Positions 23,625 to 35,499 are shown, counted from the stretch's first letter. The stretch is 64,000 nt of DNA from Annona cherimola (GCA_030490835.1 CM059971.1:6182007-6246006); one strand, 5' to 3'. A program made the numbers and translations. Notes: generated by a model not told the origin, from the letters alone.

Positions 23625-24850
23625 AATCTCATGCAGTTTTAAAAAATTTAATTAAGAGCCCATTAAATGCATCGGGAATTTGATCTTTAACATTATCAAT
23701 TGAATATAATTTAACAAAAAAATTCCATTAAAATGTATATTTTAGAGCTTTTTAATAGAAATTAACAAAGAGTTCAGTAATTAGATTATCTTAGAACTCA
23801 TTATATTATTTTGAAACATAGTACTTTCGAAGTTAAAAGTCTAATGTATGTTGACCTCGCAAAAAAGTGCTACACATGTAAACTTGCCTTTTAAACTCTT
23901 GATCAAAGGGATTTAACCTTTGTAGTAATTTTGGAATATTTTATTTCTTCATATTTCCTCAAATCTTTGTGTTTTTCCTTGCTTGTTTAATTTCTGGGAT
24001 AGAAAACCTTCACCAGAGACACGACATCACAATTCCGGATCCAAGTGGCTTGGCTTGCATTTTCTCTTTCAAGATGCATTGAAAGTTAAAGCACGCATCC
24101 AGCAAGGTCAAAGGATGAAAATTCCTATATACTACTAGGAAATTTTCAAGTAAACCTTGGGACCGTATCAATAAATTAAATTAGTTATGATATTAAATAA
24201 AATAGATGAAGTGAATTTTTCATTACTCTTCAACATATTAAAAATAAAAGAATTATATAAGAGAGGGGGTTTCATCCAAGCACAACTACATGAGGATTGA
24301 GATAAGCTGCATTAGTGACCTAAGTTAAAAGATGTTGATGAATAAATCGATAGATGGATATTTCTCAGTCTGCTCATCTGCCCAGTCCCTCATATGAACC
24401 ATCTTACACGGTAATTCAGATTGTGATGTATGAATGGACTTTTATAACACCATCTAGACCATCATATATTAATTGGTCAAGCTACTATTAATGCTGGTTA
24501 CAAGAATCAATGACTCGATATTTCTAGTCTTTTTAACATGGCCATCTGAACCCTTCATAGGTCAAGCCACTCTGTAATAAATAAATAATATATATAACAT
24601 AATGCTGACAGATAAATACATTGACTGATGCTTATAGTCTCCCCACAATCACCATCTAAGCAGTTACAGGTTACTCACGATGTTGATGCATGCTGTGAAC
24701 CATTACGCACGCTAACCTAGGTTGTGAGAAATAAAAGGATGTTTACATGTCACCATGTGGACCATCATCCATTGATTGGTGCAGCTAATATTAAATGCTG
24801 ATTGCATGAATCAACGGATCGATATTTCTTGTCTTTCTATTGTCACCATC
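23625..24850 (+). repeat. segments X (copy 3, empty site) and Z (two copies)
   Basis: X (23625-24190) lacks the MITE. After a short fragment of the 19.8-kb repeat come two successive Z copies (24330-24700, 24700-24850). No gene. Confidence 0.65.
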
Positions 24851-24858
24851 TTAAGAGG

Positions 24859-25345
24859 AAATTTGCACTATAAACTTTTTAACTTTGCGTATTAGCATTT
24901 TGGACTACGAAGTTTGCATATTAGCATATTATATCCTAAAAAATTTTGGACTTTAGCATTTTAAACCTCCACCCCTAACAATGTTAAAAAATATAGTTAA
25001 ACGCATATGTAATGTTGAAAATATTTTTATATATGTACGAAAAGCAAGACAACCGTGATAAAAAAAACCAACATTATTTGCCTAATGTATCCTCACAATC
25101 CTAAGGATGTGATGGCATTTAGGAAGGTAATGTTGGTTTCAGCCATGGATGTCTTGCTTTGTGTACAGCTCTAAGGGTATTTCAATGTCATACAAGAGTT
25201 TAATGATATTTTTTAATCTGTTAGGAGTGAGAGTTTAAAGTACAAAGACTGAAACTTCATAGAGTCTAATATGTTAGTATGCAAACTTCGAAATTGAAAA
25301 TGCTAACATGAAAAGTTAAAAGGTTTATTACGCAAATTTTTCCCT
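24859..25345. mobile_element. Mutator-like MITE with ~75-bp inverted repeats
   Basis: The ends 'aggaaatttgcactataaac' and, in reverse complement, 'gggaaaaatttgcgtaataaacc' begin arms of about 75 bp (ttttaacttt, tattagcattttg, cgaagtttgcata). It splits segment Z within 'catctgaagtggaccctt', leaving 'catcttaag' and 'cttatgaag' on the two sides, consistent with a diverged 9-bp target duplication. No transposase is present. Confidence 0.75.
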
Positions 25346-26535
25346 TATGAAGTGAACTTTCCGTGGGTCAAGTCACTCTTAAAAAAATTAATCAATATAA
25401 TATAATGCTGATAGATAAATACATTCACCAACGTTTATAGACTCCCGCAATCACAAACCAAACAGTCGTACAGGCTGCTCTAGATGCCCATACATGTTGT
25501 GACCAGTTCAAGCTACTCTTCAATGTTCTAATACTAGACTTGTATCGTTTGCATAATTGTATGAGCCTAGTGTTCCCATAGTAAGCATTTGATATGGGGT
25601 CCAAATGCAGGGCCTGCTGCTAGTCTTGTTATAGGTGGTATTTTAAATTGGTGTTTTTCTATGGTGACTATATAGTTTTGGCCATATTATAAAAGTATCA
25701 CGAATTCGTTTTTCAAAAACTTTTATCCCTACTCGTACAATTTGCTAGAAGTTCTGGCATTTTACCTTTTAAAAATTTGAAAATGACAAAAACGCACTTG
25801 CAAATAAATAAAATTACATAATGCAAGAAATCACCTTCGAAATAAAAAATTTTATTTTATAAAATATTACTCTCATTAAATAGATCCAATACTCATCGGA
25901 GCCTGAAGCATTGTATTTTAAGCTAAAATATATTATTTAGTTGTTTTATTTTATTTTTATTATTTTTCTTCATAAACATATTTTTTTGAGTGTATTTAAT
26001 CCATAAATTAAATTTTACCAAATTACAATTCCTTTAGATATTTATTTTTATTTAAAAATAGTTTCGGGAGCACTTAATTTGTTTTTCAACTCTTAAAAGA
26101 TTAATTTTTAAAAATAAAAAATAAATATAAAAAATAACTATAAAATGATAAAACTTGATATATGGATTAAATACACTTGCTAAAAAATGTGTATGAAGAA
26201 GAAACAAAAAATACAACTAATTATAAAAAATAAATAATGTGTGATAACTTAAAATATGTTATGATAAATATAATCAGGTTTCAATTCATCACATTAAATA
26301 AATCTTTCTAATGTTACAATATTTTAAATATGAAAAATTTATATTCTAAAGATAATTTTTTTATCTTACAATTTTATTTGCTTCCAGAGGCATTTTCATC
26401 ATTTTATAAAGTAAATTTAACAACAATGATATGCTTATAATTTTAGACACACTATGTGGGTATAGGCATAAGTTTTTGAAAACTCATAATATACCTTCAC
26501 TTTGGCCCAAACTAGTGTGAGTATATACACACACA
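25346..26535 (+). repeat. segments Z (rest) and W (copy 4) of the mosaic
   Basis: Best-preserved W copy: 'gaccagttcaagctactc', 'gtaagcatttgatatgggg', 'aaaatgacaaaaacgcac', then the foldback MITE (25895-26285) and 'aaaactcataatataccttc'. Confidence 0.75.
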
Positions 26536-26569
26536 CAAAGAAAGAGAATTTTTCCTGTGCAATAAAGCT

Positions 26570-27305
26570 ACATAATAATTAACGGTGCATTTGACCAAAA
26601 ATTGGCCTTATACGTACTTAAATGTATTGATACTTTTTACGATTATTTATCTAAATATAAATTTTACAGTAAATGATTTACATGTTAAAAAATAACTTTA
26701 AAATTATTATTTACATCAAACTATTTTATTACATTGAATTTGTAACATTTTCAGATGGAGTTCATACACATATCCAATCGAATGCAAATTGGTATGGTAA
26801 TAAAATACATAATTCTAAATATAATGGGTGGAGTAAATTATAATTTTATAGTCATGTGGGGCCCATATTGAGGTAATTACACCGTAATTGTGGTATTGAA
26901 TATTTCTCATATATATAATTATATTCAAGTGGAACGCAACCACACCGTAATTACAATGCAGTTACATCAAAATGAGCCTTATATGATTATAAAATTATAA
27001 TATACTTTATTCATTGTATTTAGAATGATGATTCTATTACCATATCAATTTTCATCCCAATTGAATATGTGTATCAACTCCATCTAAAAATGGTATAAAT
27101 TTAACGTAATAAAATAATTCGATATAAATAACAACTTTAAAGTAGTTTTTACAACATATAAATTATTTATTATAAAATTTATATATGGATAAATGATTGC
27201 ACAAAATTTCATTGTATTATAATATGTGTAGGGCCCATATTTGAGCAAATGTACCACTTTTCCGGTATAGTTGCGCTGAACTGGAATAAGTCTGATATAA
27301 TTTTT
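26570..27305. mobile_element. long inverted-repeat (foldback) element, ~735 bp
   Basis: The left arm runs 'aattaacggtgcatttgacc', 'attatttatctaaatataaa', 'ttacagtaaatgatttac', 'agatggagttcatacac' and 'attggtatggtaataaaat'. The right arm, in reverse complement, repeats these in order (ggtacatttgctcaaatatg, agatggagttgatacac, attgatatggtaatagaat). The centre is 'cacaccgtaattac'. Both arms are over 300 bp. One arm also occurs alone at 20211-20470. No protein is encoded. Confidence 0.8.
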
Positions 27306-27329
27306 TGAAAACTCATAATATGCCTTCAA

Positions 27330-28240
27330 TTTCGCCAAAATTAGTGGATACATATACAAAAATCCCCTTTTAAAATTAAAAGCCCATTAAATTCATCAGG
27401 AATTTGATACTTAACATTATCAATTAAATAAAATTTAGCAAAAAGTCCATCGAAATGTGTTGAAATTTAAAGCCGCTTAACTGGATTTAACTAAGAGTTT
27501 CATTAATTAGATTGTATTAGAACCCACTATATTATTTTGAAGCATATTAATTTCAAAAGTTAAAGAGTGTTCTATGTTAACCTAAAAAAAAAGTGCGACT
27601 CAAGTAGGCTTCCCTTGTAGACTATTGACAGAAGAGATTTCCTCTCATTGTAGTAATTTTGGAATATTTTATTTTTTCATATTTCCAAAATATGTGTTGT
27701 TTTATTTGTTCAATTGTATTTGTTTATACTTAAAAACTTTCAATTTAAAATTTTTTATTTTGCACAACTATCCTATTTTAAAATCATTTATTCATATTTT
27801 CCTATACAACTGAATACTTTTTAATTATTTTTATGCAACTACCTTACATCTAATATATTTATGTTAGCTTTATTGTCTTTACTTCTCATTATTATCTATG
27901 TCATACTATATTATTTTTTCATTAAAAAATTTTATACTAACAATTTTTCTTTGAAAATTTTTATCACTTGTCAAACATACCTTAATTTCTTAAATGTAAA
28001 ACCTTCACCAAAAATATAGCATAGCAATTGGTGATGTAAGTGGTTTAACCTGCATTTTCCTGTTTTGAAAGGTATGGAAATTTAAAGGACGTATCCAACA
28101 CTATAGAAAGATGCAAATTCCCATTTACTACTTAGTTGTTCAAGTATAGCTTCTTCAAAATTTTAAAAAGAAGAAGAAAAATAAAAAAATTCTAACCATA
28201 TATCTGCACGTATGAACCAATTAATTTAGTTGTGAAGAAA
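27330..28240 (+). repeat. segment X, copy 4, with the MITE at 27700-27985
   Basis: It matches the X copy at 21940, including the MITE at the same internal site. Confidence 0.75.
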
Positions 28241-28249
28241 AAGAATTCA

Positions 28250-29425
28250 AAAATATATATAACTATTTACACTGCAAATAATATATTTTATTTTAAAATT
28301 AAAATTAACTCTAATCATAATTTATGATAAAATTTTACTAAATAAAATTAATAACAAAAACCCGTTAAGGACAAAAATTTATGGAAAGATTCTTAACTAT
28401 AGTTTTTAGTTTTGACTTTAATTGCTTATATACTCATGCAATTTCAAAAATTCTTTTTATATTCATAACTATACTGTGAATTAAGGATAAACCTTGTAAG
28501 TATAAGAGAAATCTTTTAATAATAATAATAATGATGGAAACAGCAGTCAAGCTCTTCGCACTTAAATAGCTTTCCATTTGGAAATCAATTAACTGATAGT
28601 TAATTAGCATAAATATTGAAGACCGAGATGTGTAACATTATTAACGAAGTTAAAGATGTCTTCGAGTGGATATATAGATGCGTATTTCTAGTCCCCAATC
28701 CCCATACAAACCATTCTCCATGCTAATCTATATTGTGCTAAATGCATGGATATTTTATAGTCACTATTTGGGCCATCATCCATTGGCCAAGCTATTAATA
28801 GATTCTGATTACATGAATCTACGGATTAAATACTTAATAGTCTTTATACCCTCTACTCTTAATAAACAATTGATATAATGCTGATAGATAAGTAGATGAA
28901 TGGATGGGCCCATATTAATAGTTACCTCATACTTAAGTGGCATGAATTGAGTTTCCTCTTTCAATGAATATGGAAAACTAAGGGATGTATCCAGCAAGGT
29001 CGAAAGATGCAAATTCCCATGTGCTACTCGAAATTTTCAAATAAACCTTCAGACCTGCACACATCATAAATTAAATTAGTTATGTATAAATTGTTTACTA
29101 TAGAAATAATATATTTTATTTAAAAATTAAAATTAACTCTAGTTGTGGCTTATAATAATATTATTAAATAAAATTAATAAAAAAACGAATGGAATGCAAA
29201 AATTTAGAGGAGAATTCTTAAATATACTATAAATTTTAACCTTCAGTCCTTGTATATTTATGAATTTTTAAAAATTCTTCTTATATCCGTTACTACATGA
29301 AGAATTAAGGACAAACATGGTGGATACATGAGAAATTTTCTATAATAATGATAATGACAACTGTCAAGATCAATCTTGACAGTTATTTTCCATTTGGGAA
29401 CTAATTTTTTTATAAAACTGGGGAC
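28250..29425 (+). repeat. mosaic segments Y, Z, end of X and Y
   Basis: The last units of the mosaic before the methyltransferase cluster, in the order seen at 16.3-17.6 kb. An AAT run is at about 28519-28533. Confidence 0.7.
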
Positions 29426-29539
29426 TAATTAGCTGTGCGGCGGCAAACCACCCGCAAAACGAAGCCTCGGAAGATGGTAACATCTTACCCGTTTCAAGTT
29501 TACGATTTTTTTTTTATTTTTTTTTTTGGTATTTTAAGT

Positions 29540-29800
29540 TTACGAATATTGGTTGGTGCAGAAATGATATATTCATGGGCATGGCGAATGGCTTACCACA
29601 TATCGTACATGACCCGGTCCTGCAAGAGCAGAAACGTGGACGCTAACGAGACACCATCTCCGTCCGCAACGAAGAACCTTGCAACAGGCGCCAGACCATA
29701 CAGAGTCTCTGCAGCCGCGTCCGCAGGTGCGCGGGTAGAGCAGGTGAGAAGTGAGTAGCTGGCCAAGAGGCGCATGATGCGTTGGAGCAGGCACGACCCA
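29540..29800 (-). pseudogene. O-methyltransferase exon-1 fragment
   Basis: On the minus strand the frame from about 29791 to 29597 encodes the second half of a COMT dimerisation domain (QRIMRLLASYSLLTCST, YGLAPVARFF, DGVSLAS). It is nearly the same as residues 80-143 of the gene at 30534. The reading ends at the same 5' splice site (GTAAGCC, from 29596), and intron sequence stays alignable to about 29540. The first ~79 codons and everything after the start of intron 1 are missing. It is a truncated duplicate in the opposite orientation to the full gene and cannot make an enzyme. Confidence 0.85.
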
Positions 29801-30447
29801 ATCACCACCCTAATTGAACGACAAATCCGGATCAGTTATGCTTTAATGAATTTAATAATTAATACTTCATTCAATAACATACAAAATTAATCATAAATAT
29901 CCACTGAGTTAATAGAAATAATTTCCATTAATTTATTACAAACCAATAGAATGCTAATTAGAACAATATTGATACTGCCCACAAGACAGTATATAGTACT
30001 GAATAGCAAACTATACTATTAACATAGTTATCAGATATAAGAAAAGTATTATTTAATAGCCGGTTAAATTTACCATTCAATAAACAAAACTGTTGTACAC
30101 GGATAGCAGGAACACTATTTTAATCCGCGTAAACGGCCTGTTCAGTCAGCGTAATGATGTAAAGAGAAAGGAAGCCACACGAGTTGACTTTACTTTTCAG
30201 ATTGGAATGTGTTTGTGCCTCCCGTAGTGCTCGGTGACCAATTAAGGTGGTGGCACGTACTGGGTGATGTGTCCTGATGGCTTGTCCGCTAGTTGGCCAC
30301 TTACAATTAACCTTGGAAAAATCAAAATCTCACCAAATTTTCTTCGTTAAAAAAATTTTCTTTATTAAAATGTTGAAGCTGTCGCAATTAAGAAAATTCT
30401 CTTCATGGAAAAGTTGAAGCCGACTTTCCAGCATGCGATACAAGCAC

Positions 30448-30454
30448 TATAAAT
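30448..30454 (+). promoter_or_regulatory. TATA box of the O-methyltransferase-like gene
   Basis: TATAAAT lies 80 bases before the ATG and is followed by a C-rich stretch that could be the start site and 5' leader. Position and context are typical of a plant core promoter. No upstream element was identified with confidence. Confidence 0.6.
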
Positions 30455-30533
30455 TCTCAAGCAAATCCACCGGACAAGGCAACCCAATTCCTGCTTCCTC
30501 CGCTGCCCAGCAAACAGTTTCGTCCCGCTGAGC

Positions 30534-33500
30534 ATGGGCTCCAACAGAAATAATGCCGGGATCCACGTCCACGGCCACGGCAAAGAGGGGGAAGGAGATT
30601 GGGCGTTGGCAATGAAACTCACCACCGCGTCTGTTTTCCCCATGGTTCTGAAAGCGGCGGTCGAGCTCGACCTGCTCCAGATCATTGCCAGCCATGGTCC
30701 AGGGGCTAAGCTATCAGCTGCTGAGTTAGCCGCTCACCTCCCAGCCCAAAACCCAGCTGCTCCGGCCTTGCTCCAACGTATCATGCGCCTCTTGGCCAGC
30801 TACTCGCTTCTCACGTGCTCTACTCGCGCACTTGCGGAAGGGGCTGCTGAGACGGTTTACGGTCTGGCGCCCGTTTCCAGATTCTTCGTTGCAGACGGAG
30901 ATGGTGTGTCCCTGTCGTCAATGTTTCTGCTCTTGCAGGATCGGATCTCGTTCGATATGTGGTAAGCCACGCCCATGAAAATATCATTTGTGCACCATAA
31001 GATTCGTGAAAGCTTCAAATGGGTAAGAGGTTACTAAAACTGACATGCTGAACATGTTAACTACATGATATACAAGAACTCGCTAGCGTGATTTTAATGG
31101 TAATTAAGGAATGAGGTGTGGCGTTGGAAAACTAAAGGCTGGGTTACGCATGCTCAAAGAATTATCATCTTAAGTTGTTTGCCACCTATGTGGGTCAGGT
31201 CTATGAATTATGCTGCTTCATTTTTCTAAAAAATCTAACAATATTACTAACCAAGTAGGTATGTAAACATTACTCCAAAAAATGGAAAATAAATTTCTTA
31301 AACCATAACTCAAAGACTTCCTGCACTTAAACCAAGACTCTTGCCAACCATGCTAGTTACATGTTGGCTATGCTGCTTCATTCTTGACAATTATAAACAA
31401 TGTTTTTAGTAATATCTAACAGATTCATATTTTATTCAATTGCTTTTATCATTTTTTTTATTTTTCTTCTCCTTATTTTACCATCTTCTATTTAAATAAA
31501 CTTATTCTCGTTACTGACGCTGTTTTAGACTTTCGTTTAACGTATCCAAATTAAAACTGCTTTTCTTTATTTTATTATTTATCAGTTTCATTTTAGATTA
31601 TCTTAGATGATTTGATTGCTAATATTATCTTTTTTTTTATTTTCTTGCTTATCGATCTTAGTATTAATCTCATTTTTTCCACATTGTATGCATATTATTC
31701 TGTTAGCCCAAGCTATGTACACAAGTTTTTTTTGTAAACTTATTAATCTATGTATTCTTAATATCAAAATCATTAAAATTACCAAAATATCCTTATATTT
31801 ATAAATCCAAAATATATATGCATATCTCTGCAAAAGGAAAATATATTAAATACATTTATATTAATAATTTTATAAAAAAGCTAAAAACAAAAAATAAGTT
31901 TTTGGACTTGAGATAAAAAATGAATCACTTAGTGTAAACTAACAAGATAATAACTCATATATACATATATTTCTTGGAGCATTTTCATCACTCCAATGAA
32001 AAACTTAAATATTTTCATCTATTCCACCAATTTTAAATTTCTCCCAAACATTTGAACTAATTTTAAATAAATTGCATTCATGCCAAACCCATAACTTATT
32101 TGTATAATAAATTTTTAAATTTTCAGAATACCTCTTATGTCCCTATGTGACAAGAAAAATTATTTATTTTTGTTCTTTATGAGATTGGAAGAATAGCCTT
32201 TAATTCGGTAAAGGAGAAGGGAGGAGTTTGATTCCATTTGATATGGTTAGAGATAAAATTTGGGTGAAGTTCAGCTTGAACTTACTTTATTGAACTTCAA
32301 GAATGCAGCCTTAGGATTTATCTTTTTCAAACCTAAGTCTAAAGAATCATAAGAACCGTATTCGTCACGATATTTTAATCTACTAAAATAGTTCAAAAAG
32401 TGATTCTTGAAACATAACCATTATATATCCGGGGTGTTTGGATGGGTTTTGGTAGGCACTACCTAAAAGATGCAGTTACTGAAGGGTGTGTGCCTTTCAA
32501 CAAGGCTCATGGAAGAGCAAGCTATGAGTATATTTCGGTGGAGCCAAGGTTTGCCCACCTTTTTGACAAGTCCATGAAGGATCATGCTACTCTAGTCTCC
32601 ACTGAGATGCTCCAAGCGTACAAGGGATTCGAAAGTTTCGAATCTATAGTAAACGTGGGAGGTGGGACAGGAGCAACGCTTAACAAAATTATCACCAAGT
32701 ATCCACACATCAAAGGCATCAATTTCGATTTGCCAGCTACAGTCTCTTGCGCACCTGATTACTCAGGTATGAGCCCTGCCTAGCTTCCTTCCCTGTTGGA
32801 TGGTTGGTTATAATTGCTGTTTTGTAAATTTACCATTTTTATATTTACAAATGACCATGAAAGCGTTTTCAATAACTTTCCATTTAAGCAAATGACCCTC
32901 CATAGATTGTGGTTTACCCCATGAACAAGGATTTAATTTTATGTTATATTGTTGGCTGTCTGTAGGTGTGAAACATGTTGGAGGAGATATGTTTGTCAGC
33001 ATCCCAAGTGCAGATGCTATTTTGATCATGGTGAGAATTGAATTAAATTAAAAATGAATCTCTATCTAATGATTTTTAGGTTTTAGTTAAAATATTTGTA
33101 AGTGGTATTATTAAAATTACTACTAGAAAATACTATCAAAAAAATTTACTACTAGCAAAGGAAATGAATGGTGCAAATGGAACTTAGGTTAATTTGTTAA
33201 ACATTTGCTAAAATATGGACCTGTCAAAGTAGTAGCAAATATACATACAAATTTTGCAAGACATGGGATATATTCATAGACATTTCACTAGTAACTATCA
33301 CTAGTCATTATGGGTAATCTGAAAATTATAAAAAGGAAAGAATTTACCTATTATTTTAGATTGTTAGTAATGACATGCTATATGATTATATATTCTCAAT
33401 ATAGCTAACTTTATTATTTGGTTAGACTAAATACTTGTTGATTGGTAATGGCAGGGAGTGTTACTAGATTGGTCGGATGACCATTGCTTGGACCTTCTGA

Positions 33501-33754
33501 AGAACTGCTACAAAGTTCTGCCAGAACATGGAGCTGTTATTATAGTGGAACAAATCCTCCCAGACAAGGTGGATACCGATGCAATCAATCAAAGCATTTT
33601 CCACTTGGATCTAATTATGGCAGGCTTTAATGTGGGAAAGCTTAGGACGGCAGGGGAGCTGGAAGCATTGGCGAAGGATGCGGGTTTTGTTGGCTTTCGC
33701 CTGGCGTGCGTTGTTCGCAACCATAGCATCATCGAATGCTATAGAAAGATTTGA
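30534..33754 (+). CDS. COMT-type O-methyltransferase-like protein, catalytic residues altered
   Basis: Four exons: 30534-30961, 32456-32766, 32966-33030, 33455-33754; all introns are GT-AG and phases agree, giving 367 codons, normal for plant COMT-type enzymes. These cytosolic homodimers transfer a methyl group from SAM to phenolic hydroxyls. Exon 1 is the dimerisation domain (SVFPMVLKAAVELDLLQII, LLASYSLLTC, YGLAPVSRFF). Exons 2-3 hold the SAM fold: VGGGTGA, GINFDLP and HVGGDMF. Exon 4 gives DWSDDHC, IIVEQILPD and VGKLRT. Alfalfa COMT uses His269, Glu297 and Glu329. Here the His of 'HDWSD' is Leu272, Glu300 is kept, and the Glu of 'GKER' is Leu331; the Trp before HDWSD is Gly269. So SAM binding looks possible, but standard base catalysis does not. 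No stop or frameshift is present. It could be a pseudoenzyme, an enzyme of different chemistry, or an early pseudogene. Substrate unknown. Truncated relatives flank it on both sides. Confidence 0.9.
31690..31955. mobile_element. foldback element in intron 1
   Basis: 'ctgttagcccaagctatgta' on the left and 'agtgtaaactaacaagataa' on the right are inverse complements of the 'GTTAGCCTAGGCTAAG' family ends, with partially pairing AT-rich arms. It lies wholly inside the first intron (30962-32455) and does not touch the splice sites. Confidence 0.6.
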
Positions 33755-33842
33755 TCCTCTTGGTCTGGGCATAACGTATTTTCATGGGACCTTTTTGAGC
33801 AGATTTCCACACTACTTCCATTCTTCTACATTTACTAAGATC

Positions 33843-33848
33843 AATAAA
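33843..33848 (+). terminator. polyadenylation signal of the methyltransferase-like gene
   Basis: AATAAA stands about 90 bases after the stop codon, in a T-rich 3' flank, as expected for a plant near-upstream element. Confidence 0.5.
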
Positions 33849-33884
33849 TCTATCAGTAATTTGCCAATTATCCTTTTCAGCTAG

Positions 33885-34970
33885 GCTTATGTTACATTTT
33901 TAATGCTAGTTTGCTTGTCAGCAGATAGGTTTTTTTCTTCAATTTTTAAGTAGAATAAAAATTGGACTCGATTATCGATCCAATTCAATAAAGGCATCGT
34001 GTATGATCTGTGGTCTATTGTAATTGGCTTGTGGAAAGTGACATTCACATATTCCTACGTAAGTTTGAGAATAAAAGCGACTCATTTTACTCACAAGTTA
34101 ATGTAATATTTGAAATTTATTGCAGATATGTTTATGAATAACTAAAATATTTGCAGTTAAACTTATAACAAGTTTCTATGGTTCACTATCAATTGTTTTG
34201 ATGAATCCAAACCATCAATTTTGTTTATTCATGGAGATTTAGTTAGTATGCCTAAATTTCATGATTGGATTACTTTGTGGATGTTAGTAAATGTATATTT
34301 ATAAAATTATTTTAAAATTGATTATGGTCTACCATGATATTTAACTAATATGATCTTTGAACTCACATTAATAGACACAATGGGAAGTTTGAATTTTTTA
34401 AAAAGTCAATAATGTTTATAAAAATTAAGAGATCAAGGATTGCCATAGATATAACTGCAAATGTTTTAAATATTCATATGCATATTTGCAATTAGTTCCA
34501 AATAATATGCATAAACACAATTGTGTAAAAAATCATATATATGACTATAAATAACTCTTAATTGTAAGATAGAGTCTACGAAAGGCTGCACAATAGCTTA
34601 TTCTATTGCAACATGTGTCTACCATGTGAAGCAATCGACTTATGTCTCCCATATGAAATGAATTTTCCGACTTTATATTTAAGTTTCTAAAAAATTCCTT
34701 TGAAGTGAAGAACTAAATTCCTTAAGAAAATAAAATAAATTGAAATTTGAATAAAAGTTGTATATTGAAAATGGTAGGTTCTATTTTATTTTCAAAGTTT
34801 AGTAATTATATATATATTCACTTTCAAATGATTTTAGATCATACTTGTGGTCTTTATTACATTGGGTCTACAAGCTCAATTTTTATTCTACTTAAAAACA
34901 ATCTGCTTACATGCACAGCAGAATTAGAAATGAGACATCAAAAATTGATAAGTTTATTGTCCATTGGGAT
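33885..34970. other. intergenic, nothing recognised
   Basis: AT-rich sequence between the methyltransferase gene and the exon-4 fragment. No gene or clear repeat seen. Confidence 0.5.
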
Positions 34971-34974
34971 TTGG

Positions 34975-35285
34975 GAGGATCAAACGTTTTTGTAGCATTC
35001 GATAACACGGTGGTTGCGAACAGCACGTGCCGGGCGAAAGCTAATAAAACCAGCAACCTTTGCCAACACTTCCACCTCTCTTGTCGTCCTAAGCTTTCCC
35101 ACGTTAAAGCCTGCTTCAATTAGATCCAAGTGGGAAATGCTTTGATTGATTGCATCAGAGTCCACCTGATCTGGGAGGATTTGTTCCACTATAATAACTA
35201 CTCCATGCTCTAGCAAAGCTTTGTAGCAGTTCTTCACAAGGTCCAAGCAGCGATCATCTGACCAATCTGGGAGCACCCCCTGCTA
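34975..35285 (-). pseudogene. O-methyltransferase exon-4 fragment
   Basis: The minus frame 35276-34980 encodes a complete last exon (DWSDDRCLDLVKNCYKAL, IIVEQILPDQVD, VGKLRTTRE, then a stop) preceded by a 3' splice site (...AATAGCAG) like that of exon 4 of the full gene. Relative to alfalfa COMT, the catalytic His is Pro and Glu329 is Leu, while the middle Glu is kept. No exons 1-3 follow upstream on this strand. It is open throughout, but it is an isolated exon. It is not the missing end of the 29.5-kb fragment, because on the minus strand the order would be wrong. Confidence 0.85.
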
Positions 35286-35499
35286 TTGCCAACTCAAAAA
35301 TAATTTAGTCCAGCCAAATGATGGAAATAGATACGGAAATATATTTGTGTGTTTTAATCACATTGCATAAGTCATTACGCATCAAGTATGTCCAGTGATA
35401 GTTACTAGTGAAATTTTTATAAACGTATCCAATTTTCTGCAAATTTATATGTATAATTGTATGTATTTTTTAGTGGTATATTTACACTTATCTCAAATA

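Noticed and set aside
29435..29758. 107-codon plus frame
   Set aside because: Antisense to the exon-1 fragment.
30365..30965. Minus-strand frames opposite exon 1 of the methyltransferase
   Set aside because: Antisense shadows of a GC-richer exon.
29540..35285. A single minus-strand methyltransferase gene split by the plus-strand gene
   Set aside because: On the minus strand exon 4 would have to lie at lower coordinates than exon 1; here it is the reverse.
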